31,512 bases of DNA from Ruminococcus flavefaciens (GCA_002371825.1 DFHF01000033.1:1-31512), one strand, 5' to 3'. Positions 1 through 7,646 are shown, numbered from the stretch's first letter. Notes: generated by a model not told the origin, from the letters alone. Numbers and translations: made by a program.

Positions 1-549
1 GCAGGAGATTTCAGAAACGGCGTAACTTTTGAGCTTGACGGTCAGGTAGTACAGGTCATTGAATTCCAGCACGTTAAGCCCGGTAAGGGAGCCGCTTTTG
101 TAAGAACTAAATACAAGAATGTAATCACAGGTTCAGTTGTTGAAACTTCTTTCAACCCTACAGCTAAGTTCCCTACAGCTTTCGTTGAGAGAAAGGATAT
201 GCAGTACAGCTACAGCGACGGCGATCTTTACTACTTCATGGACCTTGAGTCCTATGAGCAGGTACCGATCAGCGCAGACAAGCTTCCTGACAGCTTCAAG
301 TTTGTTAAGGAAGAGATGATCTGTAAGGTACTTTCTTATAAGGGAAGCGTTTTCGGTGTTGAGCCGCCTAACTTTGTTGAGCTCGTAGTAACTCAGACAG
401 ATCCCGGCTTCAAGGGCGATACAGCAACTAACGCAACAAAGCCTGCAACACTTGAGACAGGTGCAGAGATCAAGGTTCCGCTCTTTATCGATGAAGGAGA
501 GAAGATCCAGATCGATACAAGAACAGGCGAATACATGTCAAGAGCATAA
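1..549 (+). CDS. efp: Elongation factor P (5' partial)
   Basis: EF-P enters the ribosomal E site and relieves stalling at consecutive prolines. The reading frame is open from base 1 (AGDFRNGVTFELDG...) to TAA at 547-549, giving 182 residues. Bacterial EF-P is about 185 residues, so only the first few are missing to the left. The N-terminal KOW-like domain carries the tip loop HVKPGKGAAF, whose lysine after PG is the residue usually modified in EF-P. The C-terminal OB-type domain ends with GEKIQIDTRTGEYMSRA, the usual EF-P ending. The next gene starts 37 bases downstream on the same strand and shares the terminator at 1107-1149, so the two are probably co-transcribed. Identity is essentially certain. 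Confidence 0.97.
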   Translation, partial: AGDFRNGVTFELDGQVVQVIEFQHVKPGKGAAFVRTKYKNVITGSVVETSFNPTAKFPTAFVERKDMQYSYSDGDLYYFMDLESYEQVPISADKLPDSFKFVKEEMICKVLSYKGSVFGVEPPNFVELVVTQTDPGFKGDTATNATKPATLETGAEIKVPLFIDEGEKIQIDTRTGEYMSRA

Positions 550-586
550 TTCTTTTCAAAACCATTTCTGAGAGGAGGAGCTGTTT

Positions 587-1096
587 ATGAAGCTTACAGA
601 GAAAATGTCTTATTTACAGGGACTGCTTGACGGTCTCGATATCGATACCTCTACAAAGGAGGGCAAGGCTCTGGTACAGATGTCAGAGGTAATGTCCGAA
701 CTGGTAATGTATGTAGAGGATCTTCAGTCTCAGGTCGATGAACTTACTGAGCTTTGCGATATCCTTGATGAGGATCTGGGTCAGGTAGAGGACGACTTCT
801 ACGAGGACTGTGATTGCTCCGGAGACTGCGATAGCTGCGACGAAGAGGACTGGAGAGACGACGGCGAAGACGACGAAGACGATGATTTCGACTTTGACGA
901 TGACGATGATGATGAGCTTTATGAGATCACCTGCCCAACCTGCGGTGATACTATCCTTCTTGACGAGGGAATGATAGATGAAGGCTCTATCAATTGTCCT
1001 AACTGCAACGAACTTCTTGAGTTCGACTACGATGACCTTACAATAGAGGATTTCGAGGGCGAAGCTGAGGAAGAAGCAGAAGAGGATAAGGAATAA
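587..1096 (+). CDS. CD1247-like acidic protein with C-terminal zinc ribbon
   Basis: This 169-residue protein resembles the uncharacterised clostridial CD1247 N-terminal-domain family. Residues 1-60 (MKLTEKMSYLQGLLDGLDID...) look helical, with heptad-like leucines. The middle, about residues 70-110, is extremely rich in Asp and Glu and contains a short Cys cluster (CDCSGDCDSC). The C-terminal part has two CxxC pairs (CPTCGD and CPNCNE) about 20 residues apart, a classic zinc ribbon, followed by another acidic tail. The start is supported by GAGGAGG 8 bases upstream. It lies directly after efp, and a terminator follows. No enzymatic motif is visible; a nucleic-acid or protein-binding adaptor is possible but is inference. 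Confidence 0.8.
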   Translation: MKLTEKMSYLQGLLDGLDIDTSTKEGKALVQMSEVMSELVMYVEDLQSQVDELTELCDILDEDLGQVEDDFYEDCDCSGDCDSCDEEDWRDDGEDDEDDDFDFDDDDDDELYEITCPTCGDTILLDEGMIDEGSINCPNCNELLEFDYDDLTIEDFEGEAEEEAEEDKE

Positions 1097-1106
1097 TAAA
1101 AGCAAT

Positions 1107-1149
1107 AAGCGGACAGCACAGGGAATTTCCCTTGGTTGTCCGCTTTTAT
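1107..1149 (+). terminator. Rho-independent terminator after efp operon
   Basis: AAGCGGACA (1107-1115) pairs perfectly with TGTCCGCTT (1137-1145). An inner GGGAA/TTCCC stem adds stability, and TTTTATC follows. It ends the efp plus zinc-ribbon transcript. Read on the minus strand the same hairpin is followed by ATTGCTTTTATTATT, so it may also stop the convergent glnA-ANTAR transcript. Confidence 0.8.
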
Positions 1150-1718
1150 CTTTCGTATGTAGCAAGGATATGAAGAGCGACATCCCGCCGGGTCTGCCGG
1201 GTATTCATGGCTTGTTTTTCAATATATCTGTGAGCCTGTGGCTCAGTGAATTTTAGATACTCCATAAGTGTGCATTTAGCACGGTTTATGAGGCGCATTT
1301 CGTCGATCTTTGTAAGAAGACCGGCGTTTTCTTTTTTCAGTCCCATCATTCTTGAACGTGAAGCAGAAAGTGAATTTATAGCAGCGATGATGCTCTGGCG
1401 GCTGGCATTTTTTGAAATAACAGCTATACCGGAATCAGAAACTTTCTCCGCAAGATCGTCCCGGATATAGCTTCCGCAGATAAGTAGGACAGCTGCCGAA
1501 GAGGTATCTGCCACACTGAGAGCAAGCTCCTGACCAAATTCATCAGGCAGGGGACAGTCGATGACGACAAGTTCAGGTTCAGCCTTTGAGTGCAGAGAGC
1601 GCCTGAGCTCATTTCCGCACGATAGGCTATATACTGAAGAGAAACCTTCACCGCGGAGAATTGAGCTGAAAGAAGCGGAGCGTTCATGAGATGATGAAAC
1701 AATAACAGCATTTTTCAT
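1146..1718 (-). CDS. ANTAR-domain response regulator / transcription antiterminator
   Basis: This is a 190-residue two-domain protein. Residues 1-120 form a receiver-like fold (MKNAVIVSSSHERSASF..., ELVVIDCPLPDEFGQELA). VVIDCPLP sits where the phosphoacceptor Asp of receiver domains is expected, but the acidic pocket at the N-terminus (normally DD) is replaced by SS, so phosphorylation is doubtful. The C-terminal 55 residues match the ANTAR RNA-binding domain (INRAKCTLMEYLKFTEPQAH, then RYIEKQAMNTRQTRRDVA), including the AK..LM..... .E..A...... motif. ANTAR proteins bind paired hexaloop hairpins in mRNA leaders and prevent termination. It lies 9 bases downstream of the glutamine-synthetase-like gene, an arrangement known from clostridial glnA-glnR operons. 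Confidence 0.87.
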   Translation of the reverse strand: MKNAVIVSSSHERSASFSSILRGEGFSSVYSLSCGNELRRSLHSKAEPELVVIDCPLPDEFGQELALSVADTSSAAVLLICGSYIRDDLAEKVSDSGIAVISKNASRQSIIAAINSLSASRSRMMGLKKENAGLLTKIDEMRLINRAKCTLMEYLKFTEPQAHRYIEKQAMNTRQTRRDVALHILATYER

Positions 1719-1727
1719 TTTATCACC

Positions 1728-3020
1728 TTAAACGAACTTAAAGTATGCCTTGTCCTCAAACTCGTCCTTGCTTTTAGCAAGATTGTACTCCTGTATCTCG
1801 GTATCGAGAGTTCTGAAAATATTGGCTCTGATCTCAGGAGAAAGAGTTCTGCTGATAAAGTCGCTGTCCTTTGCGACAGAAACAGCTTCTTCAAGGGAAC
1901 CTGGAAGTGTATCGAAGCTACCGGTAGAGTTGGTTTTCATAGTGCTGTCGAGGAGTGAGCAGTCATTGAGCTTGATACCCTCGATACCGGCGGCAAGAAT
2001 AAGTTTAAATGCAACATATGGATTGCAGGCAGCATCAGCAGATCGAAGTTCGATCCTTGGAGAAACGCCTACAGCCTTAGGTATCCGGATAAGCTGTCCC
2101 AGATTTTCAAAGGACCAGTTGACATATTTCGGAGCATACCCGATACCCAGACGCTTATATGAGTTAGTAGTACAGTTCAGGAAAGCAGTTATTTCACGGA
2201 TATGTCTCAGAAGGCCTGTAATGAAGCATTTCCCCTCATGTGACATTCCATCGGGACCGGAGGTGAAGATATTATCCCCGCCTTTTTTAAGGCTCAGAGA
2301 GATACTCAGAGCGCTGCCGTGCTCATCGGGGAGCGGCTTGGGCATAAATGAGGCAAAGAGACCGTTCTGAGCGGCAATGGACTTAACTACAGTCTTATAG
2401 TGAGCCATATTATCGGCAGCGGTGACAGGTTCATTCTCACGGAACTCTATTTCGTTCTGACCGGGACCGTGTTTATGGCATGAGCTTTTAGGGCTGAGGC
2501 CCATTTCTTCAAGGGAGAGACAGATCTCACGTCTTGGATTTTCGCATTTATCCAGGGGAGCGACATCCATATAGCTGCCCTTGTCGTGAGGAATTTTTGT
2601 AGGCTCGCCGTGTTCATCCAGTTCAAAGAGATAGAACTCGCATTTAGTGCCCATTTCGCAGGAGTAGCCGTCAAGTCTGAGGGAATTGATAAAGCTTGTG
2701 AGCTCAGTACGCATATCGCCGGGATAATCTGATCCATCGAGATTTTTAAGTGAGCAGAAAAATCTTACAACACGTCCGGACTTAGGTCTCCATGGGAGTA
2801 CAGAAAGCGTTGATATATCAGGTACCAGAAGCAGGTCTGAACATCCCTCATGTATACAAGATGCATCGAAAGGGATACCGTACTCAAAGGCACGAGGGAG
2901 CTCATTTGGCATAATGGCCAGATTTTTAAGACTTCCAGTCATATCGCAGAATGTAAGTCTGATAAATTTAACATCATTCTCCTCAACGAAGTTAAGGATC
3001 TCTTTAGGAGAAAAGCTCAT
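1728..3020 (-). CDS. Glutamine synthetase family protein with degenerate active site
   Basis: This 430-residue GSI-alpha-like protein has a beta-grasp domain (residues 1-100, DVKFIRLTFCDMTGSLKN) and a catalytic domain with MPKPLPDEHGSALS, YKRLGIGYAPKYVNW and IELRSADAACNPYVAF. I chose the start at 3020 because GGAGG lies 7 bases upstream; a start at 3050 has no such site. By eye alignment to Salmonella GS, several key residues differ: Glu129 is K126, Glu212 is K183, His269 is S239, His271 is S241 and Arg339 is L307. Glu131, Glu220, Arg344, Glu357 and Arg359 are retained. Normal glutamine synthesis is therefore doubtful. It may be a sensor or a divergent ligase. It is co-transcribed with the downstream ANTAR gene. 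Family membership is certain, activity is not. Confidence 0.85.
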   Translation of the reverse strand: MSFSPKEILNFVEENDVKFIRLTFCDMTGSLKNLAIMPNELPRAFEYGIPFDASCIHEGCSDLLLVPDISTLSVLPWRPKSGRVVRFFCSLKNLDGSDYPGDMRTELTSFINSLRLDGYSCEMGTKCEFYLFELDEHGEPTKIPHDKGSYMDVAPLDKCENPRREICLSLEEMGLSPKSSCHKHGPGQNEIEFRENEPVTAADNMAHYKTVVKSIAAQNGLFASFMPKPLPDEHGSALSISLSLKKGGDNIFTSGPDGMSHEGKCFITGLLRHIREITAFLNCTTNSYKRLGIGYAPKYVNWSFENLGQLIRIPKAVGVSPRIELRSADAACNPYVAFKLILAAGIEGIKLNDCSLLDSTMKTNSTGSFDTLPGSLEEAVSVAKDSDFISRTLSPEIRANIFRTLDTEIQEYNLAKSKDEFEDKAYFKFV

Positions 3021-3053
3021 TTTATGACCTCCGTAATAATTTCTCATCATAAT

Positions 3054-3079
3054 ATTATACTACTTTTCGGAAAAAAAGT
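3054..3079 (-). promoter_or_regulatory. Promoter of the GS-like/ANTAR operon
   Basis: On the minus strand TATAAT (plus 3054-3059) is preceded at 17 bases by TTTACT, a partial match to TTGACA. The predicted transcript starts only about 25 bases before the ATG at 3020, and the leader contains the GGAGG ribosome site and no obvious hairpin. The promoter lies just downstream of the terminator of the preceding operon. Confidence 0.6.
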
Positions 3080-3091
3080 AAATAGAGAGTT

Positions 3092-3121
3092 AAAAAAATC
3101 CTCCTGCATGAAGCAGGAGGA
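3092..3121 (-). terminator. Terminator of the peptide maturation operon
   Basis: On the minus strand CCTCCTGC, a five-base loop and GCAGGAGG are followed by ATTTTTTT. The hairpin sits 30 bases past the stop of the nucleotidyltransferase gene and just before the GS-like promoter. It is a strong intrinsic terminator for the 7403-3152 operon. Confidence 0.88.
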
Positions 3122-3151
3122 GGTTAATTTGAGCATTTCTTAGTGAAGAAC

Positions 3152-4270
3152 TTATTTTTTCAGTATATATTTCAGTTCAGCAGAGACGATCTTTCTTCTT
3201 ACAGTAACTGCACGGATTGGTCTGAGCAGCCATGCAGCGGGGATGAGCCACTTATGTCTGTAAGCCCAGGGAAACCAGGTCTTATAGTGCTCCATAGGCG
3301 GGAACAGTCTGTGAATGATATATTGACTTAATGAGTTATTTTCGGAAATTCCTTTTTCAACTTTATGTTTTGCAGAGTTGAATATAGTGCCGTATGTGCC
3401 GGAGAAAATGAAATAATCGAGAGCTTTCTTATCCTCAAGGGACAGCTTTTTCAGTGAGAAAATTTTATCTGCGAGTTCACGGCAGTTCTTTTCAAAATCG
3501 GTCATACCGAGGATACTGAGCTGTTCCGAGATATAGTCCCAGTTGAGGGAGCCGCTGTATTTTCTGATGAAGATAAAAATATCCAGCAGAGATCTCACAC
3601 CGGTACCGCCGCCGAAGTAATGCTTATGTTCATGGGCGAGCATATAGATATAGAAATCCTCATTAGTGAAGTGGTAACCGAATTGGTTATTGCTGTCTTT
3701 GATGAGTTTTTCGCTGATATTTTTGTAATAGTTATAGAAAGTGCCCTGTGAGTACTCCATAAAAAGGTCAAAGTGCATCTCAAAATTGCTGACAGGCTCT
3801 TTATGGTAAGCATCGTTATTATATTTCATATAGTACTCATTGGTGAATCCGAGCTCCAGCATTATACTTTTGATCTTTTCACGGTACTGCGGATCGCAAA
3901 GGATATCATTATCTGACATTTGTCTCATGCCAAGCTTAGGGTACCAGTCTTTAAGGATAGCGCCTTTAAGGGGCATATACCATATCCCTTCCTCTTCCAG
4001 CCTTTTCAGTATCCTGGAGCGTTCAGCATCGAGGAGGATATTTTTTCTGATAGCCTTTTCTTTAGCCTGAGTAAAACCGTGATCCTTGATGCCGGCTGAT
4101 TCAAGTCCGTAAGCCACAGCAGCGCTCAGGATATGTTTTTCGCAGACACTGAGGAGGTCTTCCAGATCGATCCCTGCCACACGTTCAGCAGAAGGCACCT
4201 TGCCGTTAACTGCACAAGCGGTGAGATACAGCATATCATAGGCATTTTTTCTGAACTCATTATTATCCAT
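3152..4270 (-). CDS. Nucleotidyltransferase family protein (PF14907-like)
   Basis: This 372-residue protein resembles the uncharacterised nucleotidyltransferase family PF14907. The diagnostic stretch is around residues 98-130: MPLKGAILKDWYPK followed by MRQMSDNDILCD, which has the KG..L...YP....R...D.D pattern expected for the metal-binding core. A helical N-terminal region precedes it. The C-terminus is basic and aromatic (IHRLFPPMEHYKTWFPW...) and may touch the membrane. The start overlaps the end of the ABC transporter gene by 8 bases, and it is the last gene before the terminator. Members of this family occur beside HPr-kinase-like and PqqD-like genes in lasso-peptide-type clusters, so a role in modifying a peptide or small molecule is plausible. 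The substrate is unknown. Confidence 0.8.
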   Translation of the reverse strand: MDNNEFRKNAYDMLYLTACAVNGKVPSAERVAGIDLEDLLSVCEKHILSAAVAYGLESAGIKDHGFTQAKEKAIRKNILLDAERSRILKRLEEEGIWYMPLKGAILKDWYPKLGMRQMSDNDILCDPQYREKIKSIMLELGFTNEYYMKYNNDAYHKEPVSNFEMHFDLFMEYSQGTFYNYYKNISEKLIKDSNNQFGYHFTNEDFYIYMLAHEHKHYFGGGTGVRSLLDIFIFIRKYSGSLNWDYISEQLSILGMTDFEKNCRELADKIFSLKKLSLEDKKALDYFIFSGTYGTIFNSAKHKVEKGISENNSLSQYIIHRLFPPMEHYKTWFPWAYRHKWLIPAAWLLRPIRAVTVRRKIVSAELKYILKK

Positions 4271-5981
4271 TTTTATCGATCACTCCATTTTCAGTAAATT
4301 CGAGTATCCTGTCGCAGATACTAAGAGAAGCAGGACGGTGGGTAACGATAACGACGGTCTTATCCGTCATATTTCTGAGGTTTTCAAGAAGCTTTTTTTC
4401 CGTAGCTTCATCGAGGGCACTTGTAGACTCATCGAGAAGCAGGACAGGGCTTTCGGAAAAAACAGCTCTTGCAATTGCTATACGCTGCATCTGTCCCTCT
4501 GAAAGACCGGTACCCCGTTCACCGAGGACGGTATCGATACCGTTATCGAGTTCGCTTACAAACTCATCTGCACAGGCGATTTTCAGGGACTTAGCAATAC
4601 GCTCTTCATCATTTGCAGCAGAGCAGTCAGCGAAAGAGACAACGTCCCTGATAGTACCGCTCATAAGCTGATTTCCCTGAGGCACATATGCGAACAGCCT
4701 GTGATAGGCAGGGGAGAGCTCCTTAGCATTTCCGGACAAGTCAGTCATGAGGCGCTTTCCCGAATCGAGTCTGTAAATACACATAAGCAGTTTCAGTACA
4801 GTAGATTTTCCGCATCCGCTGTGACCGGTAAAAGCGACATACTGTCCCTTTTTGATCTCGAGGCTGATATCAGAGAGTACAGCAGGCATATTTTCCTTGC
4901 TTAGATCTCTGATGCTGTCAGAAGCGGGATAATAGGTGAATTCAGCGTTCTGAAGCTTTATTGAAGCGAAGCTGTTATGGTATTCGCTGAGTATATCATC
5001 GATACTCAGAGGCTGACATGAGCTGTCATCGGAGAAGCTTTCGATCTCCATAAGTCTTTCTGCACTTGCAGTCATAGCATAGAACTTAGGGAGATATCCT
5101 GTAATATTAGCAAATGGGGACTGTATCTGAGCAATAAGCTGAGTGATAGCAGTAAGTGTACCATAGCTTATAGAGCCGACAAGAATGCCATAGCCGCAGT
5201 AAACGACTCCGGCGATATACATACCGTTCATACCGGCCTGAAATCCAATATTACAGAGGTTTGAGAAGCGCATTCTCTTCATTCTTGCAGCTCTGTGTTC
5301 TGACATTTTATCGGCAGCCTGTTCTTCTGCAGGGCCTTCGGCTGCGAAGGAGCGTATCATCATCATACTGCTCAGTCTTTCCTGCAGGAAGATACGCAGA
5401 CGGCCGTCTTTTTCCTGGATATTTTTATGCAGTCTTTTCAGTATTTTTCTGAATCCGTAGGTGGTAACGATAAGGGCGGCACCTGCCGGAAGCATAATGA
5501 GGGCGAATCTGTAGTCGAGGATAAGCATCATCACAACGGCACTTATCATCTTCACTATCATTCCGGCGATACCGGGAAGTATCTCAACGCTGTTATTTGC
5601 GACTACCACAGTATCATTAGTGAGGCGGTTCAGCCATTCTCCGGAGTGAACGGCACTTATAGTAGCGAAGTCCTTTTTAAGGATATTGCCGAGCAGTCTT
5701 TGCTTGAAAAGATTTTCAAGGGCAGAGCGGGAGAACTCCTCAAGGAATCTGATGACAGCACGCATAGTGATCTGAGCAGCCACCAGGAGAATTATCATAA
5801 TGACATTGAAACGGAAGCCGCTGCGGTCGCTGTCCACAGCGCAGTCAACGATATTTCTGAGCAGGAGGGCATACAGAACGCCGGAAGCTCCGTTGAGAGC
5901 CTGAACGATCATCAGCAGGAGGATATTCCATTTTTTTCTGCCGGTCACTGAAAAGAGCCATTTTACGGAGTTGTTCTTCAT
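4263..5981 (-). CDS. ABC exporter, fused permease and ATPase
   Basis: This 572-residue half-transporter has five to six hydrophobic segments in residues 10-300 and a C-terminal ATPase. The ATPase shows Walker A (GHSGCGKST), signature LSEGQMQRIAIARA (LSGGQ variant), Walker B (VLLLDESTSALDE) and the H-loop VIVTHRP. No N-terminal C39 peptidase domain is present, so leader removal, if any, must come from another protein such as the peptidase-like product upstream. I chose the ATG at 5981 because it overlaps the upstream stop as ATGA and starts MKNNSVKW just before the first membrane segment; an upstream extension to 6053 lies inside the preceding gene. The context suggests export of a processed peptide. 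Confidence 0.9.
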   Translation of the reverse strand: MKNNSVKWLFSVTGRKKWNILLLMIVQALNGASGVLYALLLRNIVDCAVDSDRSGFRFNVIMIILLVAAQITMRAVIRFLEEFSRSALENLFKQRLLGNILKKDFATISAVHSGEWLNRLTNDTVVVANNSVEILPGIAGMIVKMISAVVMMLILDYRFALIMLPAGAALIVTTYGFRKILKRLHKNIQEKDGRLRIFLQERLSSMMMIRSFAAEGPAEEQAADKMSEHRAARMKRMRFSNLCNIGFQAGMNGMYIAGVVYCGYGILVGSISYGTLTAITQLIAQIQSPFANITGYLPKFYAMTASAERLMEIESFSDDSSCQPLSIDDILSEYHNSFASIKLQNAEFTYYPASDSIRDLSKENMPAVLSDISLEIKKGQYVAFTGHSGCGKSTVLKLLMCIYRLDSGKRLMTDLSGNAKELSPAYHRLFAYVPQGNQLMSGTIRDVVSFADCSAANDEERIAKSLKIACADEFVSELDNGIDTVLGERGTGLSEGQMQRIAIARAVFSESPVLLLDESTSALDEATEKKLLENLRNMTDKTVVIVTHRPASLSICDRILEFTENGVIDKNG

Positions 5982-6403
5982 CGTTTTAATTTTCTTTTGA
6001 TCTTGTCTCTGACACGGAACAGCGGTCTTTTGATAAACAGCAGGTCGATCCACAGGTGAACGTACAGCTGGTAGAGCTTTTCGTCTGTCTTATGCCATTT
6101 GCCCTTGTGGCAGAATTCAGTGACGATCCCCTTTATCTGCTCAGGCTTGACATATTCCAGCTGCCAGCAGTTATCACCTATGATAATGTATTTTCCGTTT
6201 TTAAAGCGTACTACACGGTGGATAACTCCCTGAAGATCAGGGCGGACGTACATAACAAGATCATAGCGTTCAGGTTTTTTTGTAAGCTTTTTTATAAGCA
6301 CGGCATCACGGCCTCCGACGATCATCGGGCGCATACTTATCCCACTTGGAACGCTGATATAGCTGCCGTGCTTTTCAAGCTGATCGAGCTGAGCCTTACC
6401 CAT
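5978..6403 (-). CDS. S24/S26-family peptidase-like protein
   Basis: This 141-residue protein has the core of signal-peptidase-like serine proteases. SGISMRPMI (about residues 20-28) carries the SMxP motif with the nucleophilic Ser. VIHRVVRFKNGKYIIIGDN (about residues 60-78) places His rather than Lys before RVV, as in the ER/SipW type of signal peptidase. GDN follows as the usual GD box. No N-terminal transmembrane anchor is visible. The C-terminus is hydrophobic and then strongly basic (LLFIKRPLFRVRDKIKRKLKR region), which could make it peripheral to the membrane. It starts right at the PqqD-like stop and overlaps the ABC start. Cleaving the leader of an exported peptide is inferred from context. 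Confidence 0.78.
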   Translation of the reverse strand: MGKAQLDQLEKHGSYISVPSGISMRPMIVGGRDAVLIKKLTKKPERYDLVMYVRPDLQGVIHRVVRFKNGKYIIIGDNCWQLEYVKPEQIKGIVTEFCHKGKWHKTDEKLYQLYVHLWIDLLFIKRPLFRVRDKIKRKLKR

Positions 6404-6663
6404 CAGTCGTCGATAGCTCCTATTTTTCTGAGCTGGTCAATGATCTTTCTGACGTCTTTTCTTGCGATCTCATCGGAGACATCCCATTTCTTCTGCATTT
6501 TAGCGATTATCTCATCCTCAGTAGTCTCCTTTTCGAGGCATTCGATGATAAAACCGGCAGTAGCATTACTGCGGACGAGTCCGGAGAATTTTGCGGCACC
6601 TGTAGAGACGAGGAGCTTTTCATCGCCGTCATTATGAGCTAAGAATCCGTTATTGAGTTTCAT
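6403..6663 (-). CDS. PqqD-family peptide recognition protein
   Basis: This 86-residue protein matches the PqqD fold, the RiPP recognition element that binds leader peptides and presents them to modifying enzymes. Supporting features are the N-terminal strand region, GAAKFSGLVRSNATAGFIIE (the N.T...I...L pattern) and the C-terminal helices DVSDEIARKDVRKIIDQLRK. I prefer the ATG at 6663 because AAAGGA lies 8 bases upstream; an ATG at 6672, overlapping the previous stop, lacks a well-spaced site. It lies between the kinase-like gene and the peptidase-like gene. The family is clear, the partner peptide is not. Confidence 0.85.
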   Translation of the reverse strand: MKLNNGFLAHNDGDEKLLVSTGAAKFSGLVRSNATAGFIIECLEKETTEDEIIAKMQKKWDVSDEIARKDVRKIIDQLRKIGAIDD

Positions 6664-6668
6664 ATGGA

Positions 6669-7403
6669 TCATCCTTTCATTCCGTTATAAGATACCTCTG
6701 CGGCTTCGATATCCATATTGCAGCCGAGTCTGTAAAGTGGAGTGACAGCGGCGAGTTTATCGATAAGGCAGAGAGTTTTTTTCATGCTTAAAGGGTCAGC
6801 CGGCCTGTAGACCTGCTGCATCAGCATAGAATAAGCCTCGCTTTTGCTTATACGGCAGATAGAATTCTTATCTGCACGGGTAAGGATACACAGTCCTTTA
6901 AGCGGGACAGACATATTGCAGCCAAGGCGGTGTTTTCCGTTATAGGGAGTACCGTATGCGATGACACCGTTTTCAGTTATCCTGAGAAGAGGCTTGTCAT
7001 CGTTGACCATGACAGCTTTTTCGCCCAGGAGTTCTCTCCAGAGGCGGGTATGAGTAGATTTTCCTGTTCCTGATCTTGCAGTGAACAGATACCCCTGACC
7101 GTCAACAGCGATGACCGAGCCGTGGAAAAGAATGGTATCGTATTCTGGCATATGGTCAGCGATCTTTCGGTAAACAGCCAGTTCCTCAAGATAGTCATCG
7201 GAGAAGTTCCTGACTTCACGGCCTTCTGCGATATCTTCTCTTGCAGATTTTTTTCGTTCAAAGTCGATATCAGCCTGAGTTATCTTCACGATAAGGTCCG
7301 GGGAACCGTCCGAGACGTAGTCCTTGCAGTAATCATGGACGCTGTTATATAAAGAGGTCACTTCGATGACCTTTTCGGCAATAAGATATTTATTTGTTAT
7401 CAT
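6669..7403 (-). CDS. HPr kinase-related P-loop protein
   Basis: This 244-residue protein resembles the HPr-kinase/PEP-carboxykinase-like ATPases found in peptide modification clusters. It has FHGSVIAVDGQGYLFTA, the P-loop SGTGKST (about residues 111-117) and VMVNDDKP (about 132-138), the expected acidic catalytic segment. It lacks the N-terminal domain of true HPr kinase and is shorter. In paeninodin-type lasso peptide clusters related kinases phosphorylate the peptide; here the substrate is unknown. The start at 7403 has GGAG 7 bases upstream, and an extension to 7484 would cross the promoter. It is the first gene of the operon. Confidence 0.82.
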   Translation of the reverse strand: MITNKYLIAEKVIEVTSLYNSVHDYCKDYVSDGSPDLIVKITQADIDFERKKSAREDIAEGREVRNFSDDYLEELAVYRKIADHMPEYDTILFHGSVIAVDGQGYLFTARSGTGKSTHTRLWRELLGEKAVMVNDDKPLLRITENGVIAYGTPYNGKHRLGCNMSVPLKGLCILTRADKNSICRISKSEAYSMLMQQVYRPADPLSMKKTLCLIDKLAAVTPLYRLGCNMDIEAAEVSYNGMKG

Positions 7404-7451
7404 TTCGTATCTCCATTTTTGGGGGAGTAAGGCAGATCGTACATCTTTTTT

Positions 7452-7480
7452 ATTATAACATCGGAGCGGATATCTTTCAA
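7452..7480 (-). promoter_or_regulatory. Promoter of the peptide maturation operon
   Basis: On the minus strand TTGAAA (plus 7475-7480), a 17-base spacer and TATAAT (plus 7452-7457) form a near-consensus sigma-A promoter. It lies about 50 bases ahead of the kinase-like start codon. The rest of the divergent gap up to 7646 is A/T-rich and shows no convincing small peptide gene on either strand and no clear sigma-A promoter for the plus-strand gene. Confidence 0.75.
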
Positions 7481-7646
7481 GCATAGCAATATCATGTTTA
7501 CAAATTGTTCATATTTGTAAAATTGCAAAGAAACAGCCCGAAAAAAATTGCCTTATCTTTTCATTTTTTTTGCATTTTTATGAGGATTCCATGTAAGAGC
7601 CGGTGCTACAATGTATATAGAGAAAAGCTCCTGAGGAGGCAGCGAT

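Noticed and set aside
3092..3121. ANTAR target hairpin before the GS-like gene
   Set aside because: The hairpin has an 8-bp stem, a 5-base loop and a T-run, not paired hexaloops, and the GS-like promoter lies downstream of it. It is a plain terminator of the preceding operon.
5427..5951. Long plus-strand frame opposite the ABC exporter
   Set aside because: It mirrors the exporter coding strand, has no ribosome site and shows no protein family pattern.
7404..7646. Precursor peptide gene for the maturation operon
   Set aside because: Both strands were read; no short frame with a ribosome site, leader-like sequence and export-type Gly motif was found.
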